Shown here: positions 8,941 through 18,574 of the stretch, in pieces
Position numbering within the stretch: position 1 is the stretch's first letter
Layout: every line of letters begins with the position of its first letter
NCBI GenBank assembly: GCA_019056805.1
Contig: DXJG01000010.1
Location: 1 to 64,000 of the forward strand
DNA length: 64,000 nt
Reading direction: 5' to 3'
DNA from: Candidatus Baldrarchaeota archaeon
GTDB taxonomy: Archaea; Asgardarchaeota; Baldrarchaeia; Baldrarchaeales; DXJG01
Notes under the pieces: model-generated
The model's database searches: none
What the model was told of the DNA's origin: nothing
What the model saw: only the letters and a program-made list of their open reading frames with translations
Made by a program: the position numbers and the translations under genes

Positions 8941-9312
8941 ATGACTTCCACAGTACCATCACATATGTTTAAAGAAATTTTAACAGAGCTTAAAATTAAC
9001 TCAGGGATATATGCGTCTGCAATCGTTTTAAAAGACGGTTTAATAGTAGCTAGTGATATGCCTTCGGACATAAATGAAGAAGCCCTGGCAGCTATGACAG
9101 CTACCATGCTTAAAGCTGCAGAAACGGTATTCACAGAACTTAACAAAGGTGATATCGAGAGAATTATAATCGAAGGTACTCATGCCAAAATAATAGCTGC
9201 CGCTGCTAACAAAGACTTTGTACTCGTCAGTATGGCAGAACCTAAATCCACCTTAGGACTAATACTTCACAATATGAACAAGGCTATAGAAAAGCTAAAC
9301 CAAATAACCTAA
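8941..9312 (+). CDS. Roadblock/LC7 domain protein
   Basis: 123 residues covering one roadblock/LC7 fold. SGIYASAIVLKDGLIVASDM is the first beta hairpin, then the central helix (EEALAAMTATMLKAAETVFT) and the strand with AKIIAAAANKDFVLVSMAEP. Bacterial and archaeal members act as dimers that bind small Ras-like GTPases such as MglA. No GTPase gene is adjacent. The ATG follows a long AT-rich leader with a possible TATA element; there is no clear Shine-Dalgarno, so it may be leaderless. Confidence 0.85.
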   Translation: MTSTVPSHMFKEILTELKINSGIYASAIVLKDGLIVASDMPSDINEEALAAMTATMLKAAETVFTELNKGDIERIIIEGTHAKIIAAAANKDFVLVSMAEPKSTLGLILHNMNKAIEKLNQIT

Positions 9313-9351
9313 CATTAAAACATGTCAATTATTTTTCCTTTCTATTCAAAA

Positions 9352-10449
9352 TTACTTATTCGTAGTTTTAGGATATTCACCATAGCGATACCATATGTTA
9401 CATGTTCCCTCACTTGAAACCATACAAGGTCCATAAGGCTTTTCAGGCGTACAAACTTTTTTGAAAAATGCACAATCAGTCGGTTTAAGCTTCCCAGTTA
9501 AAATAAGATGACAGCAACACTCCGGCCGAATATCTACAGCTTTCCCAATTCTCACATCAAACTTAACACGTGCATCATATTCCTCAAACTTCTTCCTAAT
9601 TTTTAACGCTGAGTATGGAACTCTACCTATGCCTCTCCAACGACCATCAACAATCTCGAAAACTTCATCCATCAACTTCTGAGCTTTAACATTACCCTCT
9701 TCCGTTACTACACGAGTATACTCATTCACAGTCTCAGCCTTTCCCTCCCTAATCTGCTCTAACAAAATTTTAATGGCAACAAAAATATCTAATGGCTCAA
9801 ACCCTGCAATAACCGTTGGCATTCCATAAACATCAGAGAAAAGCCTAAACGGCTTAACACCTATAATCGTAGCCACATGACCAGGACAAATAAATCCATC
9901 AAAATAAGTCTCTCCAACACCTAACAACAATTCCATAATTGGCGGAATCAAACGATGAGAAACCAAGACACTAAAATTATCTGGCGGCTCATTTAGAATT
10001 GCAGAGGCAGTTGTTGGAGCAGTTGTCTCAAAACCTATAGCAAAAAACACAACTTCTTTGTCAGGATTCTTTCTTGCAAGTTCAACAGCATCAGAAATAC
10101 TGTAAACAATTCTAACATCTCCACCCATAGCTCTTGCATCCCAAAGGGAAAACTTGGATCCCGGAGCTTTAAACATATCTCCAAAAGTGGTTAAAATAAC
10201 ATTCTTTTTCTCGGTAGCAATTTTGATAGCTTCATCGATTTCTCCAGCTGGGACACAGCAAACAGGACAACCAGGCCCAGCAATAACTTCCAAATTATCT
10301 GGCAATAAAGATCTTAAACCAAATCTCGAAATGACTTGCTCATGAGTACCACATACATGAAGTAGCCTAACTTCGTGGTTTGGGACCAGTTTTTTAATCG
10401 ACTTAACAACCGCATCAACCAATTCCTTTCTCCTGTATGCATCGAACAA
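9352..10449 (-). CDS. hypD: Hydrogenase maturation factor HypD
   Basis: HypD works with HypC to build and deliver the Fe(CN)2CO unit of NiFe hydrogenases. Visible signatures are LLHVCGTHEQ and GPGCPVCCVP near the N terminus, GFETTAPTTA in the middle, and a cysteine-rich end (PECCCHLILTGKLKPTDC, VCTPEKPYGPC, GTCNIWYRYG) that holds the 4Fe-4S cluster. The frame is open to a TTG at 10462-10464. However, a GGAGGTT at 10456-10462 lies 7 bases before a second TTG at 10447-10449, giving a start LFDAYRRKELV that matches usual HypD N termini. No hydrogenase or other hyp gene is in the window. Confidence 0.93.
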   Translation of the reverse strand: MFDAYRRKELVDAVVKSIKKLVPNHEVRLLHVCGTHEQVISRFGLRSLLPDNLEVIAGPGCPVCCVPAGEIDEAIKIATEKKNVILTTFGDMFKAPGSKFSLWDARAMGGDVRIVYSISDAVELARKNPDKEVVFFAIGFETTAPTTASAILNEPPDNFSVLVSHRLIPPIMELLLGVGETYFDGFICPGHVATIIGVKPFRLFSDVYGMPTVIAGFEPLDIFVAIKILLEQIREGKAETVNEYTRVVTEEGNVKAQKLMDEVFEIVDGRWRGIGRVPYSALKIRKKFEEYDARVKFDVRIGKAVDIRPECCCHLILTGKLKPTDCAFFKKVCTPEKPYGPCMVSSEGTCNIWYRYGEYPKTTNK

Positions 10450-10565
10450 TCCTGTAACCTCCAAACCATGCTTCCTTCTAACATTTTAAAATATTTTCTA
10501 AACAACGATTCAAAACATAGGAATCGCGTTAACTAACTGGAAAAACAAGTAAAATAAATCGCTTA

Positions 10566-11486
10566 TTATTTTATATGTTTTAAAATTTCTAACGCATTTA
10601 GACGAAGTATCTGCTCAGTTTCCTCGCCACTTATTTCTTTCGAGGATACTACGTCATTTATTGAATCTTTTATAGCTTTTCCGGCAATAACTGGATAATC
10701 TGAACCAAATAATACACGGTCAATCCCTAATTTCTCCCTGATTTTTCTTATGAATTTTCTTTTAAAAATGAGATATGATACAGCAGCTATATCGATCCAA
10801 ACATTATCATGCTTCCTACAAATTTCTAAAGCTTCTTCAAGCCAAATTCCAGGAAACTTAATACTATAACTTCCAGCATGAGCAAGCACCACATAAACAT
10901 CTGGAAATTCAGATATTATCTGCTTAAACCTACTTGGCCTCGCGTTGTCAGATAATCTTGGATCCTCCCATGGACCTGGATCGCAGCCAGTATGAATTAG
11001 AACCAGTTTTCTATATTTCTCACAAAAATCAAAAATTAATCTTAGCTCTTCCATTTTTTCAATTGGATCAAAAAACTGCAAAGTTGGAATTATTTTAACT
11101 CCCTTCAACCCAAGTTTTTTAATCTCCTCAATTTTTTCCCTCACATAGTTCTCACCAAAAAAGACATTTATCGAGCCGATTCCTATCAGTCTACTTGGAC
11201 ACGAATTCATTAGAGAGGCAACTTCCTCGTTTGTAATTTTTGCTAATTGCAATGTACATTTAATATGTTCAATAGCCCATAGTCCCCAATGTCCACTATC
11301 AAACAGTATTTTAACCATTTTACTTTTTACATCTTTTTTATCGAGAATTCTATGGTCAACGTCTATTGCTAATAAAACGCACTTCTTAACATTGCAGAAA
11401 TCTAGTTCTTCCATCAAAAGTGTTTTTGAAAGTAATTTAAGAGGGTGAACATGGAAATCTATAACTTCGAAATTTGTTGATGACAT
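10566..11486 (-). CDS. Amidohydrolase-2-type TIM-barrel metal hydrolase
   Basis: 306 residues. The N terminus has the metal-binding VIDFHVHP motif; IHTGCDPGP and YVVLAHAGS supply further histidines, and the C-terminal RVLFGSDYPV carries the catalytic aspartate. This is the PF04909 pattern shared by decarboxylases and hydrolases such as 2-pyrone or ACMS-type enzymes; the substrate is not predictable. It is divergent from the acyl-CoA ligase gene with only 31 bases between starts, so their promoters overlap and the two may serve one pathway. Confidence 0.85.
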   Translation of the reverse strand: MSSTNFEVIDFHVHPLKLLSKTLLMEELDFCNVKKCVLLAIDVDHRILDKKDVKSKMVKILFDSGHWGLWAIEHIKCTLQLAKITNEEVASLMNSCPSRLIGIGSINVFFGENYVREKIEEIKKLGLKGVKIIPTLQFFDPIEKMEELRLIFDFCEKYRKLVLIHTGCDPGPWEDPRLSDNARPSRFKQIISEFPDVYVVLAHAGSYSIKFPGIWLEEALEICRKHDNVWIDIAAVSYLIFKRKFIRKIREKLGIDRVLFGSDYPVIAGKAIKDSINDVVSSKEISGEETEQILRLNALEILKHIK

Positions 11487-11490
11487 AAAA

Positions 11491-11500
11491 TCTTATAAGA
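11491..11500 (+). promoter_or_regulatory. TATA-like box for the acyl-CoA ligase gene
   Basis: The sequence CTTATAAG lies 20-25 bases upstream of ATG 11518, at a distance expected for an archaeal TATA box and a nearly leaderless transcript. The site is within the 31-base gap shared with the divergent amidohydrolase gene. Confidence 0.45.
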
Positions 11501-11517
11501 AACTTTCGTCCATATAT

Positions 11518-13185
11518 ATGATTCGAGGGGAGGTTATGTCGGAAGCGTACAAATACCCCCTTCTAATAAAAGATCTACTTGAATACGGACTTGTAAGAGC
11601 CCCAAACAAAGAAATCGCATATAGAGACGTTATCCGTTATACTTGGAAAGAATTCTACGACAGAGTTAAAAGATTGGCAAATGCATTAACCAAACTTGGA
11701 GTAAAAAAGGGTGACAAAGTCGGAGTAATGGATTTTGACACCCATAGATACTTAGAACTATACTTTGCAGTCCCAATGATAGGAGCAATACTACATACAG
11801 TAAACCTCAGACTGCCACCGGAATGGATACTATACACAGTAAAACATGCAGAAGACAAAGTAATAGTTATCAGAGATGAATTCGTCCCAATGGTTGATAA
11901 AATCAAAGGCATACTTCCACCATCTATAAAACACTTTATAATTGGAAGCGATAAGGGAGAAATGCCATCAACAACACTAGAACCAGCCTACGAATATGAA
12001 TCCCTATTAAAAGAAGCAGAACCAGAATACGAATTCCCAGAACTAGATGAAAACACAACAGCCACACTCTTCTACACAACCGGAACAACAGGACTACCAA
12101 AAGGAGTAATATTCTCCCACCGGCAAATAGTACTACACAGCTTATCAGTCATAATTCATTTAGCAGCATTTCCGTCTGAGGCAAGAATAGGTTCAACAGA
12201 CGTATTAATGCCAATGGTTCCATTCTTCCATGTCCATTCATGGGGAATGCCATATATCGCTTCTCTACTAGGAATGAAACTAGTCCTACTAGGCAGATAC
12301 GAGCCAGAAACAATATTCGAAATAATGAGAAAAGAAGGAGTAACTTTCTCGCACATGGTTCCATCCCTATTACACATGATGGTGTTTCATCCAAAAGCAG
12401 AAGAATACAAAGACGTCTTATCAAAATGGAAAGTAGTAATTGGAGGAGCCGCCCTACCAAAAGGACTGGCAAGAAGAGCAAAAGAACTAGGAATAACAGT
12501 AATGGTAGGCTATGGGCTATCCGAAACCTGTCCAGCTTTAACAATATCAGTATACAAAGACCATATGTTAAACTGGGATGAAGAAAAGAAACTAGACGTT
12601 GCCATTAGTACCGGCCATCCAATTCCATTAGTCAAACTAAGAGTTGTAGATGAACAAATGAAGGACGTACCAAAAGACTGGAAAACAATGGGAGAAATCG
12701 TCGTAAGAGCACCATGGTGCACCCCAGAGTACTATAAAGACCCAGAAAAAACAAAGGAACTATGGCATGGAGGATGGCTTCACACAGGAGACATGGCAAA
12801 ATGGAACGAAGAAGGATACATTCAAATTGGAGGCAGAACAAAATTCGTTGTAAAAAGCGGAGGAGAATGGATCCCCCACCTACTATTAGAAGATCTCCTA
12901 TCATTACATCCAGCAGTACTAGAAGTAGCTGTAATAGGCGTTCCAAGTTCAAAATGGGGCGAAAGACCAGTAGCTCTTATAGTTTTAAAACCAGAATATA
13001 AAGAAAAACCACCAACAGAAGAAGAACTCAGAAACCACCTTATGAAAGCGGTAGAACAAGGAAAAATAGCTAAATGGTGGATTCCAGACAAATTCATATT
13101 CGTAGACACATTACCGAAAACAAGCGTAGGAAAAATAGACTACATGAAACTGTGGAAAGAATATCAAACCATGAAACTCCCATAA
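11518..13185 (+). CDS. AMP-forming acyl-CoA ligase
   Basis: 555 residues of the ANL superfamily, which activates a carboxylic acid with ATP and joins it to CoA. Motifs: the phosphate loop YTTGTTGLPKGV, the GYGLSETCP motif, WLHTGDMAKW with the catalytic hinge region GRTKFVVKSGGEW, and the C-terminal lysine context PKTSVGKIDYMKL. The pattern is that of medium/long-chain fatty-acyl-CoA ligases. Two starts are possible: ATG 11518 (leaderless, TATA upstream) or ATG 11536, which follows GGGGAGG with a spacing of only 2 bases. It sits next to a divergent amidohydrolase, and a 3-hydroxyacyl-CoA dehydrogenase is elsewhere in the window. Confidence 0.93.
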   Translation: MIRGEVMSEAYKYPLLIKDLLEYGLVRAPNKEIAYRDVIRYTWKEFYDRVKRLANALTKLGVKKGDKVGVMDFDTHRYLELYFAVPMIGAILHTVNLRLPPEWILYTVKHAEDKVIVIRDEFVPMVDKIKGILPPSIKHFIIGSDKGEMPSTTLEPAYEYESLLKEAEPEYEFPELDENTTATLFYTTGTTGLPKGVIFSHRQIVLHSLSVIIHLAAFPSEARIGSTDVLMPMVPFFHVHSWGMPYIASLLGMKLVLLGRYEPETIFEIMRKEGVTFSHMVPSLLHMMVFHPKAEEYKDVLSKWKVVIGGAALPKGLARRAKELGITVMVGYGLSETCPALTISVYKDHMLNWDEEKKLDVAISTGHPIPLVKLRVVDEQMKDVPKDWKTMGEIVVRAPWCTPEYYKDPEKTKELWHGGWLHTGDMAKWNEEGYIQIGGRTKFVVKSGGEWIPHLLLEDLLSLHPAVLEVAVIGVPSSKWGERPVALIVLKPEYKEKPPTEEELRNHLMKAVEQGKIAKWWIPDKFIFVDTLPKTSVGKIDYMKLWKEYQTMKLP

Positions 13186-13203
13186 ATTCAACCTCTCTTT
13201 TTA

Positions 13204-14400
13204 TTATTCTCCCAGCTTCTCATCAATAACCTCTAATATCGCTTTACATAATTTTAACGCCCTCTGCAAATTCTCTTCACTCATATTCTCCGGAACATCA
13301 TCAGGCAAATGCCACTTCACTAATTCGAGCTTCGAACTCAAAGCAATTAAGGTAACGGCATCAAAACCTTTTCGAGAAAAAGATGCAGCATCTGTGTCAC
13401 CATAAGGTAAAGAAACATATTCCACTTTCAATCCTACTCTTTCTGCAGCTTCCCTTACTAACATTGCAAGTTTCTTTGAATGTTTAACTCCTATAGACTT
13501 CTCTTCAACGTCTACAAATAGTTCACCAGCACCTAACATCTCCATATTTATTACATATGCATTCCTAGCAATATCTGGATGCATTTCTACAAACCTACGA
13601 GACCCCTTAAGCCCAGGTTCCTCTGACCCAAAAGAAACAAAAAACACCTCAACATTTCTAGGCCTACTTTGCGAAACAACCTTTGCTAACCTTAAGACAA
13701 CAGCAACTGCAGAAAGATTATCATTTGCACCCATTACAGGAACCTTTGTCACAATATTCAACTTAAAAAACACAGCAAAAAACAATCCAATCAAAGGAAT
13801 TATCAAAAGTAAATCGTAGATAGAGATACCAAAAACAGGTCTCCAATCTAAACTCTTGACTCCTAAAATCACCAAAGACTTCAAAGTAGACAAAATGAAC
13901 AGCGATATCGCACCAACAACACCCATATTTTGAATCAAAGGAACGTAACGAAGATATTTTGGTTGAAAAAGAGGCATCATATACGCTGAATCGTGATGCC
14001 CCGAAAAAACCACATACCTTTTAACATCCCCAGTAGGTTTAATTTTTCCAATTATATTCTGCGACCTAGCCTTTTTCGCAAACTTATCCAAAATCTCTTT
14101 ACCTCGAAATCTCGTCAAATAAAACACCAAAATCCCATTAATAACAAAAATAGCAGACAAATACGGGAAAAACAAGTAAAGAACAAAAGCAATAACATAA
14201 GAGTATACAACGAAATCTATGAGAGCTTGAAGAACCCTAGGACAAGTAACAAACTCCTCAACAACAATCTCATCACAATAATTCCTCAATCTCTCCGCAA
14301 TAATTTCAGCAGCCTTTGCCTCAGCCTCACTACCAGGAGGCCTCGGACCAACTGTATCACAAATCTCCACAACAAAATCTAAAAGTTGATCACCCTCCAT
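13204..14400 (-). CDS. Membrane-associated M28-family zinc aminopeptidase
   Basis: About 398 residues. Zinc-site motifs follow the M28 order: SGHHDSAY, GANDNLSAVAV, FGSEEPGLKGSR with the catalytic Glu pair, INMEMLGAG, and a last histidine in KWHLPDD. NMEM replaces the common NMDM, which still supplies a carboxylate. Several hydrophobic segments interrupt the domain (near residues 65-95 and 165-220), so it is membrane bound, probably with the peptidase domain on one face. The start at 14400 is preferred because GGTGA lies 5 bases upstream; an in-frame ATG at 14412 is the alternative. It converges with the acyl-CoA ligase gene. Confidence 0.86.
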   Translation of the reverse strand: MEGDQLLDFVVEICDTVGPRPPGSEAEAKAAEIIAERLRNYCDEIVVEEFVTCPRVLQALIDFVVYSYVIAFVLYLFFPYLSAIFVINGILVFYLTRFRGKEILDKFAKKARSQNIIGKIKPTGDVKRYVVFSGHHDSAYMMPLFQPKYLRYVPLIQNMGVVGAISLFILSTLKSLVILGVKSLDWRPVFGISIYDLLLIIPLIGLFFAVFFKLNIVTKVPVMGANDNLSAVAVVLRLAKVVSQSRPRNVEVFFVSFGSEEPGLKGSRRFVEMHPDIARNAYVINMEMLGAGELFVDVEEKSIGVKHSKKLAMLVREAAERVGLKVEYVSLPYGDTDAASFSRKGFDAVTLIALSSKLELVKWHLPDDVPENMSEENLQRALKLCKAILEVIDEKLGE

Positions 14401-14650
14401 CTCGCTCACCATTTATCAACATTTACAACAATATTAAACACGTATCTCGTATTTTAATCGTATCATCTATCACCATATAATAAACCATTTATCCTCTCCC
14501 ATCTAGAAGGTTTACAATTTGAAACTTGAAAAGTTTTTATTTCTTTACTTTTTACCACCGAAAATTTAATGTACGTAAAGTAGTAATATAAACCATAACA
14601 AACATTTCCATGTTAAAATGGAGGAATAAATAATAAAGGAAGAACAAATT

Positions 14651-14923
14651 TTGATAAAAAAGACAAACAACGAAATTAAAGAAACTATCCTCAAATTTAT
14701 CTACGATTATTATGAAAAATTCAAAAACAGAAAACTTTCTCTCGATAAACTCAAAAAAGAACTCAAAAACCTTGGCCTAGAAGAAAACGAAATAATAAGT
14801 AACCTAGAAAATCTAATTGAAAACAATTGGATAATAAAAGAGGAAGAAGAATACTCAATCATCAAAATCGCTGAACGAATAAAAATCAAAGTTGTCTACC
14901 TCAAAATCGGAAAAAAGTCATAA
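14651..14923 (+). CDS. Small lysine/glutamate-rich winged-helix-like protein
   Basis: 90 residues with a TTG start; a weak GGAAG precedes it. The text has three amphipathic helices (ETILKFIYDYYEKF, LSLDKLKKELKNLGL, NEIISNLENLIEN) and a terminal beta hairpin (WIIKEEEEYSIIKI), the secondary-structure order of a winged helix. No family name can be assigned. A TATA-like element is present in the upstream AT-rich gap. Confidence 0.55.
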   Translation: MIKKTNNEIKETILKFIYDYYEKFKNRKLSLDKLKKELKNLGLEENEIISNLENLIENNWIIKEEEEYSIIKIAERIKIKVVYLKIGKKS

Positions 14924-15163
14924 AACACATCGAAACAATAAATTTCGACTATATAATATACAAGATGTAGACCTATCTATATTCGTTGATCAGCGTATAA
15001 GCGAACTCGTAAGAAGTTATTTCTTTTTCAAAAACTAAAATTTACTATTTTAAACTCTTGTTACAAATTACATTACTTTAATATTTCCAATTACCTACAA
15101 ATACTATTAACACTCAACCTATATTTCCTTCCAAGTAATGTTTTCGTTATTTAGGTGATTTGC

Positions 15164-15994
15164 ATGATTGATGTTCATGTTCATTTATTTCCTGATGAAA
15201 TAGTGTGGCGTTTTTATGCTTGGATTGAGAAAAAACACAAATTAAAAGTTGTAATGCCGATTGAATGGGAAAAAGCATTTGAAATACTTAAAAATATGGG
15301 TATAAAACAAATTTTCAACTTAACTCATGCTGTTACACCTGAATACAGTAAAATGCTCAATGAATGGCAAGGTAAACTAAAAAAGAAATTTGGATTTATA
15401 ACCTTTGGAGCATTCCACCCAGAAAACAACGAAGAACTACTTATAGAAGCATTTAAACAAAAATGGATAGACGGACTAAAATTACATCCACCTGTCCAAA
15501 AATTTAGACCGGATTCAAAAGAAGCCCTAAAAATCTACGATTTACTCGAAGAATTGAAAAAGCCACTGTACATTCATACTGGCTGGTTCCCTGACAATGG
15601 TTTCCAATATTCAGCCCCAGAAATGTACGAACCTCTAATATACAATTACAATTTTCCAGTAATCCTTGCTCACATGATGCTAGGAAAAACCAAAGAAATT
15701 AGAAAATTTCTCGACGAACGAAGAAACGTATACACCGAAACATCAAACGCACTCATCAACCTAGAAACCATCGATCCTATTACGGGTGAAAAAGTGAAAT
15801 GGTTAACTGAAGATGTAATTAAACTAATAGAAGACTATCCGGATAGAATCTTATACGGAAGTGAAATACCTTTAATCTGGTGGAAACCAGAAGAAACATT
15901 AGAAAACATACATAAGCTTAACATTGACGAAAAAATAAAAGAAAGAATTTTGTGGAAAAACGCTGTAGAGTTCATTGAAAAATACATAAAATAA
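15164..15994 (+). CDS. Amidohydrolase-family metal-dependent hydrolase
   Basis: 276 residues of the amidohydrolase TIM-barrel group. Metal ligands are visible in MIDVHVHLF at the start, GLKLHPPVQ, IHTGWFPD, ILAHMMLG and LYGSEIPL. In the last motif serine and glutamate take the place of the usual GSD aspartate, so metal binding may differ from the standard form. ATG 15164 is chosen because GGTGAT lies four bases upstream; GTG 15155 would add three residues. It is only distantly like the amidohydrolase at 10566-11486. No partner gene is adjacent. Confidence 0.8.
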   Translation: MIDVHVHLFPDEIVWRFYAWIEKKHKLKVVMPIEWEKAFEILKNMGIKQIFNLTHAVTPEYSKMLNEWQGKLKKKFGFITFGAFHPENNEELLIEAFKQKWIDGLKLHPPVQKFRPDSKEALKIYDLLEELKKPLYIHTGWFPDNGFQYSAPEMYEPLIYNYNFPVILAHMMLGKTKEIRKFLDERRNVYTETSNALINLETIDPITGEKVKWLTEDVIKLIEDYPDRILYGSEIPLIWWKPEETLENIHKLNIDEKIKERILWKNAVEFIEKYIK

Positions 15995-16353
15995 AATTTT
16001 GCCAAATTTAATTTACCAGTTCTCTCTGATAATGGAATTAACGCTAAAAAGAGCTCAATCAAGTCTTCGAGGTCAAATGGATAAGATATATCATGAGAAA
16101 ATCTTAGCAAATGGAAATGAAACGAGATATGTAGAGGAGAAAAATCCTTTAAACTTGTTCAAAAATATATTCCTAAAAATATTGGTTATATTTAGAAAAT
16201 ATAAGCTGTTCGTCAACCTAAAAGATCCCAGTTAACAAATGTTAGACATAATTTACATTAAATAGATTTTTGGAACGTTAAACATTAAAATCTTGTCAAC
16301 TCACTTTAATTTAAGGTAATAGAATTGACAAGTTAAAAGTGTGGCCCATAATT
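15995..16353. other. Intergenic region without a convincing gene
   Basis: A 78-codon open frame starts with TTG at 15999 but has poor codon texture and no recognisable motif, and it is rejected. The rest is AT-rich. Nothing else is seen. Confidence 0.35.
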
Positions 16354-17109
16354 ATGCGAATAATCTCTTGGAATGTATGCGGGTTGAAATCAGTTTACGC
16401 AAAAGGTTTTGCCAAAGAGTTACGAAAATATGAAGCTGATATAATATGCCTTCAAGAGACAAGAACTACGAAAATTGAAATACCTCTCGAGTTCGCACTT
16501 TCCGGCTACAAAGCTTACGTTAATTCTTCTTGGCGAAAAGGATTTCACGGTACAGCTGTGTTAACTAAACTGAAGCCTTTGAAAGTTACAAAGAAAATTG
16601 GTCACTCCAGATTTGACTCGGAAGGTAGAATTCTAAGACTTGATTTCTACAAGTTTATTCTTATCAACGTTTACATGCCTCATGGTGGACGAGCTAAAGA
16701 AGAAATGGATTATAAACTCGAAGCTTATGACGCTTTACTTAACTACTTAGCTAAGCTAGCCCACCTCAACATCATTTTGGCAGGAGATTTCAATGTCGCC
16801 CACAAACCAATAGACTTAGCACGGCCTAAAGAGAACGTCAACAATACTATGTTCACCCCAGCGGAAAGACATAAAATAGATGAATTAATTAAACTAGGTT
16901 TCGTTGATACTTTTAGGAAGTTTTGTAAAACTGGTGGTCACTATACATGGTGGCTTCGTGCCTATGATGCTAGAAAAAGAAATATCGGATGGCGAATAGA
17001 CTATATCTTTGTTTCAAAGAGCTTAGAAGATAAGATAAAAAGCGCTTTCATCTTGTCAGAAGTTGAAGGATCTGACCACTGTCCTATAGGTATTGAATTA
17101 GAACTTTAG
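16354..17109 (+). CDS. xthA: Exodeoxyribonuclease III / AP endonuclease
   Basis: 251 residues of the ExoIII family, which cuts DNA at abasic sites in base-excision repair. Motifs in order: MRIISWNVCGLKS, CLQETRTT with the metal-binding Glu, NVYMPHGG, AGDFNVAH, HYTWW, RIDYIFVSKS, and the catalytic SDHCPIGIEL. The length is normal. ATG 16354 is preferred to GTG 16339 because the family begins at M-K/R-I-I-S-W-N; no Shine-Dalgarno is seen, so a leaderless transcript is likely. Confidence 0.93.
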   Translation: MRIISWNVCGLKSVYAKGFAKELRKYEADIICLQETRTTKIEIPLEFALSGYKAYVNSSWRKGFHGTAVLTKLKPLKVTKKIGHSRFDSEGRILRLDFYKFILINVYMPHGGRAKEEMDYKLEAYDALLNYLAKLAHLNIILAGDFNVAHKPIDLARPKENVNNTMFTPAERHKIDELIKLGFVDTFRKFCKTGGHYTWWLRAYDARKRNIGWRIDYIFVSKSLEDKIKSAFILSEVEGSDHCPIGIELEL

Positions 17110-17347
17110 TTGTTCTCTTGACAAGAAAATACATCTTGCAATTCTTTCATAATATCGTTAAAAACTAAAAATAAATTTTAAACCTATCAGTCTTTTTCTA
17201 TTTCTTCTATGATTAACATCAAAATGCAATTTGTTCCAACTTGGAAACAATGATTTCCACAAGTTTGATACTTATATATTATAGAGGCAAAATTAAAACG
17301 TACATCACCTAACAAAGCTATGTATTTCTGCATGGGGGTATTTAAAA

Positions 17348-17701
17348 TTGCCAGAAGCAAAAGTTATTCGTTCAATTCAGGTAGAATGGTTTGAACCACC
17401 CTTACATACGAAATCCCTTGCAAAAAACCTAATAACACCTGAAAACACAGAAACCAACAACATATCCCTAAGATTATTCAGAATGGACCCAGGAGGAACA
17501 GCCGAACCCCACTCACATAAAAAAGTCGAACACATATTCTACATGATCAACGGACAACTACTCATAACATGCAATGGAAAAAATTACATCCTCAACCCCG
17601 GAGACGCCATACACATACCACCAGGAGTCCAACACAGCGCAAAAAACACAACAAACCAACCAGCAATCCTAATAGTCATCAACACACCACCACAAGACTA
17701 A
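17348..17701 (+). CDS. Cupin-domain protein
   Basis: 117 residues forming one cupin barrel. Motif 1 is AEPHSHKKVEHIFYMINGQ (His-His-Glu metal ligands) and motif 2 is NPGDAIHIPPGVQHSAKN with the last histidine. Such small cupins are dioxygenases, isomerases or metabolite sensors; the substrate is unknown. Start TTG 17348 follows GGGGGT at about 17334-17339. The 3' third of the coding strand is notably C-rich. Confidence 0.88.
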   Translation: MPEAKVIRSIQVEWFEPPLHTKSLAKNLITPENTETNNISLRLFRMDPGGTAEPHSHKKVEHIFYMINGQLLITCNGKNYILNPGDAIHIPPGVQHSAKNTTNQPAILIVINTPPQD

Positions 17702-17797
17702 CACCCTTTAACACACTTCAACAAAGTAAGCACATTTAAATTCATACATCTAGAAACCTTATATTTTAAACAACTACTAACCACAAGTTGCAAGAAG

Positions 17798-18466
17798 ATG
17801 TTAACTCATAGATTAGAGGATCTAAACAGAAAAAGAGAAAATCTAAGAGGAAAACTAAAGATAAAAGAATATCACGCTGACGAAGGCATTACACGAGTTA
17901 TCATAGGTGAAATGCACAATCGAGAAAGACACGCTACCTGGCCTTTACTTGAGAAGTTTAAACCAGAACCCTTAGAGGGATCTGTTATAATAGTTCCTAC
18001 AGTCGACCTTGCAGGAAACGTGTATATCAGTGTTGTCAACCCAAAATACATGAAGACACCAGCCTACAAAGTATATCGCTCAGTTTTAGAATGCTATAAG
18101 CCCACTATAGTTGTAGAGCTACATGCATTTAACTCCAAAGCCTACTCAAACTTAACAGATCCTAATCGCCTAGAAAAAAGAGGAGTACCGCCTCTCATAC
18201 CTTACAAACAAGAACCATTAATAGAGGATCAAGTTTTACACGGAGGCCCTCCACCTTTTGCAAAAAATAAATTCAAGGAACATGGATCCTATATCACCCT
18301 AGAAATCCATAAAAACTATACAGAAAAAGCGGAGAAAACACTACTAGATGTATTAAACATAGTAGTAAAATCCAACAGCCCACAGAAAATTGTAAACAAA
18401 CTTACAGAAAAATACCCAGAATCAATGAAAAAAGCAAAAGAACTACTATATAAATATTTAAAATAA
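17798..18466 (+). CDS. AstE/M14-like zinc-site protein (DUF2119-like)
   Basis: 222 residues. The first motif IIGEMHNRERHATW matches the GxHxxE zinc motif of M14 carboxypeptidases and succinylglutamate desuccinylases. IVVELHAFNS supplies the second histidine, as in the DLHT motif of those enzymes. This resembles the archaeal DUF2119 group, but the assignment rests on motif memory. A TATA-like TATATTTT is about 30 bases upstream and no Shine-Dalgarno is visible, so it is probably leaderless. The substrate is unknown. Confidence 0.65.
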   Translation: MLTHRLEDLNRKRENLRGKLKIKEYHADEGITRVIIGEMHNRERHATWPLLEKFKPEPLEGSVIIVPTVDLAGNVYISVVNPKYMKTPAYKVYRSVLECYKPTIVVELHAFNSKAYSNLTDPNRLEKRGVPPLIPYKQEPLIEDQVLHGGPPPFAKNKFKEHGSYITLEIHKNYTEKAEKTLLDVLNIVVKSNSPQKIVNKLTEKYPESMKKAKELLYKYLK

Positions 18467-18574
18467 ACTTCATTCAATACTCGATTGAATCAACTTTAAA
18501 GTCTTAACATTTCTCATAAGAAGTCTAATTTAAGTTAAACTATAAATTAATAAATTAAATTTTAGGTGTTTCGA

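Noticed and set aside
12149-12544. 131-codon minus-strand frame inside the acyl-CoA ligase gene
   Set aside because: Leucine-rich antisense shadow without motifs; the + strand gene is complete.
12240-12581. 113-codon + strand frame in another register of the acyl-CoA ligase
   Set aside because: Arg/Ser-rich shadow of the real frame.
15999-16235. 78-codon + strand frame after the second amidohydrolase
   Set aside because: TTG start without Shine-Dalgarno, no recognisable motif and weak coding texture.
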